The notes beneath the pieces were generated by a model, which had not been told where the DNA came from, ran no database searches, and saw only the letters and a program-made list of their open reading frames with translations. From Corynebacterium stationis (GTDB lineage: Bacteria > Actinomycetota > Actinomycetes > Mycobacteriales > Mycobacteriaceae): DNA of 64,000 nucleotides. Where the stretch lies: positions 186,001 to 250,000 of the forward strand of contig NZ_CP009251.1 in the NCBI RefSeq assembly GCF_001941345.1. Direction: 5' to 3'. This document shows positions 36,458-43,306 of the stretch, piece after piece; within the stretch, counting starts at the first letter, position 1, and each line of letters opens with the position of its first letter. The position numbers and the translations under genes were made by a program.

Positions 36458-36926
36458 TATTTCCTTCCATCGTGGTGATGATGTGGCCCAAGATTTCCTC
36501 TAACACCGCACAACCATCTTTTACCCCACCGGTAGACCCCGGCAAAGTCATCACAAAAGTTGAACCTGCAACACCCGCAATACACCTTGATAAAGCCGCA
36601 GTAGGAAGCTTTGCTAACCCCTTATTCCAAAACGCAACGGCGATACCAGGCATTTCTTTATCCAGATGCTTTCTAATTGCTTCAACCGTGAGGTCGTCGG
36701 GACTAATCCCAGTTCCACCTGAGGTTAATAACACAGCTGGCGCATTTTCCGAACGTAAAGCCTGCTCGACAGCGGAAAAAATGTCGGCATCAGCCACGAC
36801 GATCGGATCAGGCGTCTTAAGCCCCTGGTTGCGCAGAAAATCTACGGCGATGGGACCTGAACGATCTTCATACTCGCCGGCTGCAGCCCGCGTCGAGGAA
36901 ACAATGACCAAACCAGTACGTGACAT
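36447..36926 (-). CDS. mogA: Molybdopterin adenylyltransferase (MogA/MoaB family)
   Basis: The 159-residue protein has the MoCF-binding motifs LLTSGGTGISPDDLT and a late LPGSTGGVKDG. It activates molybdopterin by adenylation so that MoeA can insert molybdate. It lies 27 bp after moeA. Distinguishing MogA from MoaB2-type paralogues is not possible by eye. Confidence 0.88.
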   Translation of the reverse strand: MSRTGLVIVSSTRAAAGEYEDRSGPIAVDFLRNQGLKTPDPIVVADADIFSAVEQALRSENAPAVLLTSGGTGISPDDLTVEAIRKHLDKEMPGIAVAFWNKGLAKLPTAALSRCIAGVAGSTFVMTLPGSTGGVKDGCAVLEEILGHIITTMEGNNDH

Positions 36927-36953
36927 GGATTCTCCCTAAGAAAAATTGCGGGT

Positions 36954-38159
36954 TTACAGGGGATAAACCTGCACGGCGCTGCCTATACCTAGCTGGGCGC
37001 CGGCAGGAATACGGATGAGGTGCGTGGCTTCGACAGCTTGCGTAATCAAATGCGAGCCTGACCCGCCGATAATATGCGCCACGGTGGAGCCATCGGAGCA
37101 AAATTCCACGCGGCCGCGGCGGAACTGATCGCGGCCTGTGATGCCGGTGGCGGGATTGGCAAGCTGTGCCCACGAGTCCGGTGGCACGTGCCCTAAGACT
37201 GGGGCGACAAATAACCGGAAGCTCACCAACGTAGACACCGGATTACCCGGCAAGCAAATAATAGGGACGCCATTAAACACCGCACAACCTTGTGGACCAC
37301 CCGGTTGCTGATCCACATGACCGAACCAAGCTGCTGCAGGAGCATTTGCACCCGAGTCAGAAGACTCCAGCACCTGGCGGACAACCTCGAACTTGCCAGC
37401 ACTAATTCCGCCCGAAGTAACGACTACATCTGGTTGCCGGTTCTCAATCGCGGCAGCCAGCGAAGTTTTTAAAGCGGAGGGATCATCATTGGTGGCTACG
37501 TGTCCAACCACCTCTATCCCCGCGCCATAAGCCATCGCGCGCAGCATCGGCGCATTCGCGTCGGGAATAGTGGCTATCCTCTGTGCGTCCGCTACCTCGG
37601 CTGCCTGAATTTCTGCACCACCACTACAAATGAGAATGCGCGCCGGGCTAAATACTTCTACCTCGAGGATGGACTGGGAAGCCATGGTTGCTACTGCGGC
37701 AGCACTAATGGTGGTACCTGCAGGAATGATTGTGCTTTCTGCAGCGACATCACACCCCTGGACACGAATAAACTGACTAGGCTCAGTAGCTGGAAGCGAA
37801 ATGGTTTTACCGGGTTCAAGGAATTCCGCCGGAATAGCCTTTTCCACCGGGATAATCGCCGCTGCATCGGCAGGTACTGCCGCGCCAGTCATAATAGGGG
37901 CAGCTTTGCCAGCTAGTGGTTGGGGTGATGCGCCCGCCGGGATAGTCGCTGCGACCTCGAATCTGCCGCCGTCTGCAGTGGGTACGGCGTAGCCATCCAT
38001 TTGCGAATTATCAAAGCGTGGGGAATCAAAACCCGCGATAATGTCAGCGCTTGTCGTGCGCCCGAGGGATTGTTCTATCGGAATCTGTTCGGTTCTGCGT
38101 TCACAATAAGCAGCGACCAGTTGGCGGATTCGCTTGAGGTGAGATTCCGGGGAAGTCAT
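36954..38159 (-). CDS. moeA: Molybdopterin molybdotransferase MoeA
   Basis: About 401 residues from MTSPES (38159). The N-terminal domains contain RFDNSQMDGYAV and IMTGAAVPADAAAIIPVE. The central MoCF domain shows VVTSGGISAGKFEVV, and GLPGNPVSTLVSF-type residues (ICLPGNPVSTLVSF) are visible. MoeA ligates molybdate to adenylated molybdopterin. It heads the four-gene cofactor operon and is divergent from moaD with only 23 bp between start codons, so the two promoters must overlap the other's 5' end or be leaderless. Confidence 0.93.
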   Translation of the reverse strand: MTSPESHLKRIRQLVAAYCERRTEQIPIEQSLGRTTSADIIAGFDSPRFDNSQMDGYAVPTADGGRFEVAATIPAGASPQPLAGKAAPIMTGAAVPADAAAIIPVEKAIPAEFLEPGKTISLPATEPSQFIRVQGCDVAAESTIIPAGTTISAAAVATMASQSILEVEVFSPARILICSGGAEIQAAEVADAQRIATIPDANAPMLRAMAYGAGIEVVGHVATNDDPSALKTSLAAAIENRQPDVVVTSGGISAGKFEVVRQVLESSDSGANAPAAAWFGHVDQQPGGPQGCAVFNGVPIICLPGNPVSTLVSFRLFVAPVLGHVPPDSWAQLANPATGITGRDQFRRGRVEFCSDGSTVAHIIGGSGSHLITQAVEATHLIRIPAGAQLGIGSAVQVYPL

Positions 38160-38182
38160 AAATACATTGTAGGATAAGAACC

Positions 38183-38449
38183 ATGGTTGACGTGCACTTT
38201 TTCGCCGCTGCCCGGGACGCCGCAGGTTGTACCCACACCAGCCTTGGCAATGCAGATGTCCCGGCAACGTTGGGCGAGCTTCTACAATATCTATCCACTA
38301 CCTTTACTGGCACCACTGGCGCTGGTACTTCCATGGCAGAGGTACTTGAGCGCTGCTCTTTCTTGTTGGATGGTAAATCCGCCACCGCCGAAACCCCGCT
38401 GAGTGGCGTCTCTCGCGTAGATGTACTTCCGCCTTTTGCGGGCGGTTAA
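38183..38449 (+). CDS. moaD: Molybdopterin synthase sulfur-carrier subunit MoaD
   Basis: The 88-residue ubiquitin-fold protein ends in the essential Gly-Gly (PPFAGG), which is adenylated by MoeB and converted to a thiocarboxylate. The N-terminus VHFFAAARDAAG is typical. Its 3' end overlaps the convergent membrane-protein gene by 4 bp. The genes moaA and moaC for precursor Z synthesis are not in this window. Confidence 0.88.
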   Translation: MVDVHFFAAARDAAGCTHTSLGNADVPATLGELLQYLSTTFTGTTGAGTSMAEVLERCSFLLDGKSATAETPLSGVSRVDVLPPFAGG

Positions 38450-38847
38450 GACCGCGCGCGCAGCGGGCTGGTGAAGAAATTAACAATGCCGGAGATAATT
38501 GCTAGCACGATGGCGCCCAGGATGGCTGGCCAAAGTCCATCGACGTGGAATTGCGAGCCTTGGAAACTCAGCAGATTAAACAGCCACTCTGCTAGCAGCA
38601 ACACGATGCCGTTGATGACTAGTGCAAACAGTCCCAAGGTGATACACGTCAGCGGCAATCCAACGACGCGGAGGATTGGTGCAACCACCGCGTTAACGAT
38701 GACGAACACCGCCGCCAGAACCAAGAATGCCGTTAATTCGTTGCCTTGCGTAGCTGTTAGTTCAATTCCTGGGATGAATTCCACGACTGCCCATAAACCG
38801 GCGGCAATGGCGATAACGGTTAAAATAAAATTCCACAAAGTACTCAT
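38446..38847 (-). CDS. Phage holin family-like four-helix membrane protein
   Basis: The 133-residue protein with four membrane helices and the LTCITLGLFALVINGIVLLLAEWL region is typical of the widespread YvlD/phage holin family 4-like proteins. In spite of the name this family is chromosomal and its role is not established; no lysis genes are nearby. The upstream region leads to tRNA-Ser(GCT). Confidence 0.8.
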   Translation of the reverse strand: MSTLWNFILTVIAIAAGLWAVVEFIPGIELTATQGNELTAFLVLAAVFVIVNAVVAPILRVVGLPLTCITLGLFALVINGIVLLLAEWLFNLLSFQGSQFHVDGLWPAILGAIVLAIISGIVNFFTSPLRARS

Positions 38848-38971
38848 ATAAGGAAAGTATAAGTGAGTTTTCCCTTATGCCGTGGAACTCGATCTAGCCT
38901 ATGTGCCACCCTATTTGGCGCATTACACAAGTGGCAGGTAAGCTAACTCTCGCCTGTTTATAGGCAAAGCT

Positions 38972-39063
38972 GGAGACGTGCCAGAGCGGCCGAATGGGGC
39001 TCACTGCTAATGAGTTGCCCTTCTAACGGAGGGCCGGAGGTTCAAATCCTCTCGTCTCCGCCA
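38972..39063 (+). tRNA. tRNA-Ser (anticodon GCT)
   Basis: Acceptor GGAGACG pairs with CGTCTCC, and the anticodon stem-loop around CACTGCTAATG gives GCT, reading AGC/AGU. The long variable arm (TTGCCCTTCTAACGGAGGGC) and GGTTCAAATCC are present. CCA is encoded. Confidence 0.97.
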
Positions 39064-39067
39064 GCTA

Positions 39068-39093
39068 GAAACCCCTGCGACTGCAGGGGTTTC
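39068..39093 (+). terminator. Terminator of tRNA-Ser(GCT)
   Basis: GAAACCCCTGC and GCAGGGGTTTC form a perfect 11-bp stem with a 4-base loop, followed by ATTTATT. Confidence 0.85.
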
Positions 39094-39097
39094 ATTT

Positions 39098-39584
39098 ATT
39101 GAAGAACGCGCATTGTTCGGTGTAGCTAATTAATATCCGCCGGTACTGCGTTCATTCGGGGAAATGCGTTTTATCGTCAATTACGTCGCGTCGTTACGTT
39201 TTTTGGCGCGATTGTCCACTAATTCACAAAAACCGCGAACCTTGTAACGCAGAAGTCTTGCAATGCGATTGCGATTGTTCTATCATGAATCAATCAACGC
39301 GGAGCGCTGTATCGATAGTTCTTGAGGCTGGCTCGTCACGGTTTGTTGCGATGATTTTGTAACCGCTCGGTGAAGATCGGTTTTTGCGCTTGGTCAATTG
39401 GCTTATGTCCGCAATAATGCTGGCGCATTTGACGATCGCCCCCCTAGGATGGGGGTGCTTTTGGCGCCTTAAAAATGCAAGGTTTTGCGTTTGGATCTAG
39501 GGGTAAAAACGCTCTGACCATGGGTTTGTCGCACAATTAATTAAATTCAACGGGTGTAGATGTCGGATTGAATGGTAGCGGGTA
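39098..39584. other. Gene-free stretch upstream of the first peptide gene
   Basis: No reading frame here looks coding on either strand. It is AT-richer than its surroundings and contains one short hairpin, CCCCCC-tagga-TGGGGG, at 39439-39455 followed by a TGCTTTT tail. No repeats of known mobile elements were seen. Confidence 0.5.
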
Positions 39585-39614
39585 TTGCGCATTCCAGTGG
39601 GCATCATGAATACT
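39585..39614 (+). promoter_or_regulatory. Promoter of peptide gene 1
   Basis: TTGCGC (39585-39590), an 18-bp spacer and TGAATACT with AATACT at 39609-39614. The same hexamers with the same spacer length precede peptide gene 2. Transcription would start near 39621, giving a leader of about 50 bases. Confidence 0.6.
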
Positions 39615-39669
39615 AAAAGGCACAAGTTCGTCACAAGGCGGGCTCACATCTACTTGAAAGGATCGTATT

Positions 39670-39795
39670 ATGATCTCCGACCTCATCACTGCACTGTCCA
39701 CCGCTTTCGCACGCGTAGTCAACCTTGTTGGTGGCGGCCTGGACGGCGTCTTCGACGCTGTTGGCCAGCTGTCCTCCGGCATTTTCGGAGCGTAG
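39670..39795 (+). CDS. Small hydrophobic peptide 1, candidate mycomembrane (PorA/PorH/ProtX-like) peptide
   Basis: A 41-residue peptide begins at ATG 39670 after GAAAGGA. It starts MISDLITALSTAFARVVNL, has a Gly-rich centre and ends GQLSSGIFGA. It has no signal peptide and could form an amphipathic helix with one Arg and four Asp. Codon use is strongly biased to ATC/CTC/GGC-type codons, as in highly expressed genes. A paralogue with its own promoter follows 700 bp downstream. Corynebacteria export tiny signal-less peptides (PorA, PorH, ProtX) that are mycoloylated on Ser; the SS near the end could be such a site. Membership is inferred from character and not from alignment; a PSM-like toxin or leaderless bacteriocin is an alternative. 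Confidence 0.7.
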   Translation: MISDLITALSTAFARVVNLVGGGLDGVFDAVGQLSSGIFGA

Positions 39796-39842
39796 TCTCC
39801 TTGGCCCAATTAGGGTCAGCCTTGACAGGCGAAAGCGTTACC

Positions 39843-39888
39843 AAGCGACACTTTCTGCACCTTTGACAGGTGGTTGAAAGGGTCGCTT
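39843..39888 (+). terminator. Terminator of peptide gene 1
   Basis: AAGCGAC...GTCGCTT closes a long stem with inner pairings CTTTC/GAAAG and CACCT/AGGTG, followed by TTCACGTTTTGTTTT. Confidence 0.75.
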
Positions 39889-39947
39889 TTCACGTTTTGT
39901 TTTGAACTTTGGCTAAGTGGGTCCTACCCCTGGCGTCATAGCGAAAC

Positions 39948-39989
39948 ATGGAGCAGATTCTTTTCACCGGTGTAAAGAATCTGCTCCAT
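39948..39989. repeat. Near-perfect 42-bp palindrome
   Basis: ATGGAGCAGATTCTTT and AAAGAATCTGCTCCAT are exact inverted copies, and the centre CACCGGTG is itself a palindrome. The full 21-bp half-sites differ at only one pair (T opposite T at 39964/39973). There is virtually no loop. Confidence 0.9.
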
Positions 39990-40410
39990 TGTCCGCACTA
40001 ATGCTGAAACTATCGCCCGTGGAAGATCTGGCATCGAGTTGCATACCAAGGGATCGGGAACATCGTTTGGAACAGTTTCTGGTATTTTTGGGGGACGAGC
40101 CATCATTTTGGACGCTTAGTTTTGCAGGTATCTAGCGAAGGGATGCGCTACATCAGTGTTAAACGAACAGTATCTATCTTGATGTTGCATATAAGGCGCG
40201 ATGGTGGCCCTGTAGCCTATTTTCCGCCTAAAACGAGTGTTGCAGCACTAGAAAAATCAAGCAGAGGCACTTTTCGATAATTAGTTTGACAACCAGTCAG
40301 AGTTTAATACCCGGGGATAGTTTGGGGTTCAATGCCTTGGATTGGCTGGTGTGATAAGTAAATTGAAATGGCCTAATAAACTAGATCATTAATCAGTAGT
40401 TACACTTAGG

Positions 40411-40440
40411 TTGCGGTTACTAGTACGAATAGTGAATACT
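40411..40440 (+). promoter_or_regulatory. Promoter of peptide gene 2
   Basis: TTGCGG (40411-40416), 18-bp spacer, then GTGAATACT with AATACT at 40435-40440. The layout is identical to that of gene 1, while the spacer sequences differ. Confidence 0.6.
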
Positions 40441-40457
40441 GTAGTACTGTATCCAAC

Positions 40458-40479
40458 GAGCTCGTCAAAAGTCGAGCTC
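40458..40479 (+). promoter_or_regulatory. 5' leader hairpin of peptide gene 2
   Basis: GAGCTCG and CGAGCTC form a 7-bp stem with an 8-base loop, starting about 11 bases after the expected transcription start and ending 12 bases before the GAAAGGA ribosome-binding site. It could stabilise the mRNA or tune translation. Gene 1 has no equally clear copy. Confidence 0.5.
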
Positions 40480-40502
40480 TGATCTCTTGAAAGGAATACA
40501 CA

Positions 40503-40643
40503 ATGATCAATGACATCATCACCGCAGTTTCCACCGCTTTCGGCCGTGTAATCAACCTCGTTTCCGGCTTCCTCGGCGGCGCTGAAGAGGGCGGCGTTTT
40601 CGGCGCTATCTCCCAGCTGTCCTCCGGCGTTTTCGGAGCATAG
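40503..40643 (+). CDS. Small hydrophobic peptide 2, paralogue of peptide 1
   Basis: The 46-residue peptide begins MINDIITAVSTAFGRVINLV and ends ISQLSSGVFGA. It aligns with peptide 1 over the first 20 and last 11 residues, with a 5-residue insertion (AEEGG region) in the Gly-rich middle. ATG 40503 has GAAAGGA 7 bases upstream. There is no signal peptide. Codon choice is even more strongly optimised (ATC, CTC, TCC, GGC), which suggests very high expression. The downstream segment TAGTCTC..GGCC..ATTA..ACAGGCGA is shared with gene 1. The most likely role is an outer mycomembrane pore or surface peptide; antimicrobial or modulin-like activity is possible. Confidence 0.72.
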   Translation: MINDIITAVSTAFGRVINLVSGFLGGAEEGGVFGAISQLSSGVFGA

Positions 40644-40691
40644 TCTCTCCGGCCTGATTAAAGGTCGGCCCTAACAGGCGAGAGATATTAA

Positions 40692-40736
40692 GCGGCGTTC
40701 CCAGCACCAAATGGTGTGGGACGCCGTTATTTTTAT
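40692..40736 (+). terminator. Terminator of peptide gene 2
   Basis: GCGGCGTTCCCAGCACC pairs with GGTGTGGGACGCCGT (one or two mismatches) and is followed by TATTTTTAT. It is the best Rho-independent terminator in this region. Confidence 0.88.
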
Positions 40737-40776
40737 GCCTGAATACGGGGAGTCAGGCAAGTTCCGGGGATTCGGG

Positions 40777-41415
40777 TTAGAGGCCCTGGTTGGGGAATTC
40801 TCCTATGGTGCCAAGTTGGTCGTTGTGGGCATCCCAGAAGAAGGTCAGGATAGCGGTGTAGTTGGGGCCTTCAGTATTCGAGCCACCCGCTTCCTCCAAA
40901 GCTTCCCAGCCTTTGTAGGTGACGATGAGTCGGGTGCTTCTGTCCTCGATGCTCATCACTTGCTGTGGGTAGGCGGAATCGATCCGAATGTATTCATCTT
41001 GGTGGAAGAAAAACAATTGGGTGCCAAATTGAGAATTGACCTTTGGCTGCTTAACCAGTACCGCGTCGCTCAAATTGGAGCAGGGGTCGTAGTTGCGGTC
41101 GGCTTTATAAGGCCAAGCAGTGTGCGGGGCACTGGGGGCGCAAGGGTGGCAATCGCATCGGTGAAAGCGCTGTTGGATGGCGAGATCCCGCAATCGTCAG
41201 GTGGAGGTTCGGGTGACACTTCAGGTGCGGCAGAATCAGACGAAAGCTTGCTCCGTTAATGACTCGGTAGGTTGTTTTGCTTCTCCACTGGTCGGGGATG
41301 CAGCGACAGCCATCGTGCTGGGCGAGGTCTCCTCAGCAGCGTCATCACCGGTGGAGCAAGAGGCGAGTCCGAAACTAAGCAAACTTGAGGCGACAACGGT
41401 GTATGGGCGCCGCAT
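40777..41415 (-). pseudogene. Frameshifted LppP/LprE-family lipoprotein gene
   Basis: The minus strand encodes three consecutive pieces of one lipoprotein in two frames. Piece 1 (from ATG 41415) has a signal peptide with lipobox LASC and a Thr/Ser/Glu-rich linker, then meets TGA at 41236-41238. Piece 2 (ending at TGA 41070) contains CGISPSNSAFTDAIATLAPP. Piece 3, back in the first frame, contains NYDPCSNLSDAVL and runs to TAA at 40777. Together they give the normal order of the LppP/LprE family. Two compensating indels are needed, one between 41238 and 41258 and one between 41070 and 41197. The overlapping plus-strand frame (40711-41259) is a shadow. Confidence 0.75.
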
Positions 41416-41652
41416 TATGGGTGCTTCTTTGGGCGTCGATAGTAGTCTCGATCGTACGTTGGTTATTGTGCGTCAGGAATGGGTATCTGGCAGTCGGGGT
41501 TGCGGTGGAAAGCATTTAGTTTCTCTTGGTTAGTTAAAAATTGGTCTTAAGGTGCTCAGATGGCCTTTCGGCAATTCGCATCTGGGCAGTCTAAGCTGGT
41601 GAGAGCTGAAGAAAATTTTCCTTTGGGAACGATGCGGTCTGTGGAGGTGCGC

Positions 41653-43017
41653 ATGAGCGATATGACTAAAGAGTCTATTGATGTCTTAGACGATTGGCTG
41701 AAGACTGACAAGACTATCGACCCGAAAGATGCGCCTCGATTACAAAAGCTTCTGGCGGAGACACCGCTCCAAGATGTTATCGCGCTCGTGGAGCGTCACA
41801 ACGCCGTGCGCGCGGCCTTAGCATTGCGACTTTTGCCACGGCAGCGCTCCATTGAAGTCTTCGATGCCTTGGACTCAGCGCACCAGGCAGATCTCATCGA
41901 TGAACTCGGAAACGCCGAGGTCTTTGAATTTTTTGACGAACTAGGTCCAGATGACCGGGTTTCCCTGCTTGATGAGCTGCCAGCGGAAATTGCTGATCGC
42001 CTGCTGCGCTCTTTGAACCAGGATAAACGCGATGTCACCGGCGTGGTGTTGGGTTACCCAAAGGGAAGCATCGGCCGGCGCATGAGTCCGCAGGTGCCGC
42101 AGATTTACCCCGAGATGACTGTCGTCGAAGCCTTGGCGCGGGTCCGCGAGACTGCGGATGAACTAGAAACCATCTACACCTTGCCGGTTACGCGCAAAGA
42201 CCGCCGGTTAGTGGGAGTTATTTCTTTCCGCACCTTGTTCACTGCGCGCGGAAACCGCTTGGTTGAAGACTTAATGAGCGACCCAGTCTTTGCCTATGCA
42301 CACGATGACGCAGAGGAGACCGCCCGCTGGTTTATGCCGTTGGACTTTCTTGCTATGCCGATCGTGGATGAGTCCCGTCGCCTCGTGGGAATTTTGATGT
42401 GGGATGACGCAGCGGACATCCTAGAGGAAGAAGATACTGAGGATTCGGCGCGCTCTGGCGGTACGGAAGCTTTGCAGCAGCCATATATGTCCACGCCGCT
42501 GTTGAAGTTGGTGCGCTCGCGCATCGTTTGGCTTCTAGTGCTTGCTGTCTCGGCACTACTGACAGTAAAAGTATTGGACAGCTTTGAAGACACCCTCGCC
42601 GCAGCCGTGGTGCTTTCGCTGTTTATTCCCTTGCTAACGGGTACTGGCGGTAACACTGGAAACCAGGCGGCAACTACCGTCACGCGTGCTTTAGCACTCG
42701 GTGACGTTCGCTCCAAAGACTTCATTCAAGTGCTCTGGCGTGAGCTACGCGTGGGCCTAGTTCTGGGCAGTATGCTCGGTGCCTTGGGCTTTATTCTGGC
42801 CACTTTTGTCTACGGACTAGACATTGGCATCGTAATCGGACTGACCCTGCTGTTGATCTGTACGATGTCAGCCACTGTTGGCGGACTGATGCCAATTTTG
42901 GCTAAGACTATCGGTGCCGACCCAGCAGTATTCTCTAACCCCTTTATCTCGACCTTCTGTGATGCGACAGGTCTCATCATCTACTTCCTCATTGCAACCT
43001 CGGTGCTAGGTTTGTAA
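41653..43017 (+). CDS. mgtE: Magnesium transporter MgtE
   Basis: The start at ATG 41653 (MSDMTKES) has GGAGGT 5 bases upstream, giving 454 residues. The N-terminal superhelical domain (residues about 20-130) is followed by two CBS domains that sense Mg2+ and five membrane helices. The pore signature is PLLTGTGGNTGNQAATTVTRALALGDV. MgtE is a Mg2+ channel that closes when cytoplasmic Mg2+ is sufficient. A hairpin TGCTCAGATG/GCATCTGGGCA at 41552-41589 lies in the upstream region. Confidence 0.93.
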   Translation: MSDMTKESIDVLDDWLKTDKTIDPKDAPRLQKLLAETPLQDVIALVERHNAVRAALALRLLPRQRSIEVFDALDSAHQADLIDELGNAEVFEFFDELGPDDRVSLLDELPAEIADRLLRSLNQDKRDVTGVVLGYPKGSIGRRMSPQVPQIYPEMTVVEALARVRETADELETIYTLPVTRKDRRLVGVISFRTLFTARGNRLVEDLMSDPVFAYAHDDAEETARWFMPLDFLAMPIVDESRRLVGILMWDDAADILEEEDTEDSARSGGTEALQQPYMSTPLLKLVRSRIVWLLVLAVSALLTVKVLDSFEDTLAAAVVLSLFIPLLTGTGGNTGNQAATTVTRALALGDVRSKDFIQVLWRELRVGLVLGSMLGALGFILATFVYGLDIGIVIGLTLLLICTMSATVGGLMPILAKTIGADPAVFSNPFISTFCDATGLIIYFLIATSVLGL

Positions 43018-43033
43018 AGGTCTGTATTAGCAA

Positions 43034-43110
43034 AAACACTCAAATTCCCTGAATTACGTCGATGTAATTTACCTAGACGATCGGGGGTGATTTGGGTGTA
43101 TTTTTGATAT
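43034..43110 (+). terminator. Large branched terminator-like structure after mgtE
   Basis: AAAAACACTCAAATTCCC pairs imperfectly with GGGGGTGATTTGGGTGTATTTTT, enclosing a small palindrome ATTACgtcgatGTAAT. The T-rich end supports termination. The rest of the intergenic stretch up to 43306 shows no gene. Confidence 0.5.
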
Positions 43111-43306
43111 CAAAATAGGCGAGAATTCCTTTCTTGTTAAGAAGTTTTGTAGGTTGTCCGTAGCACCCTTTCTGTGAATAGAGTCTCTTTCAGCCTTCAA
43201 GTTGGTGAGAATTTCGTTTATGCTCTGCACGATTTCCACCACACTGGCGCTTGGGGTCTTGGTTTATGGAAAGTAGCACCGAGATGAATTAGGAGCACAC
43301 AATCTT

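Larger units (their letters stand above)
39796..40410. other. Spacer between the two peptide genes
   Basis: After the 3' segment and terminator of gene 1 there is a 42-bp near-perfect palindrome (39948-39989) and then about 400 bp with no convincing gene. A short open frame at 39917-40135 spans the palindrome and has no ribosome-binding site or recognisable content. TTGACA at 40288 is not matched by a good -10 at normal distance. Confidence 0.5.

Noticed and set aside
38446..38847. Holin-family protein as evidence for a prophage
   Set aside because: This family is widespread on chromosomes and no endolysin, integrase or other phage gene is next to it.
39917..40135. 72-codon frame between the peptide genes
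   Set aside because: Includes half of the palindrome, no ribosome-binding site, no recognisable content.
40711..41259. 182-codon open frame on the plus strand
   Set aside because: It is antisense to a lipoprotein gene with recognisable family motifs, begins inside the terminator of peptide gene 2 and has no ribosome-binding site.
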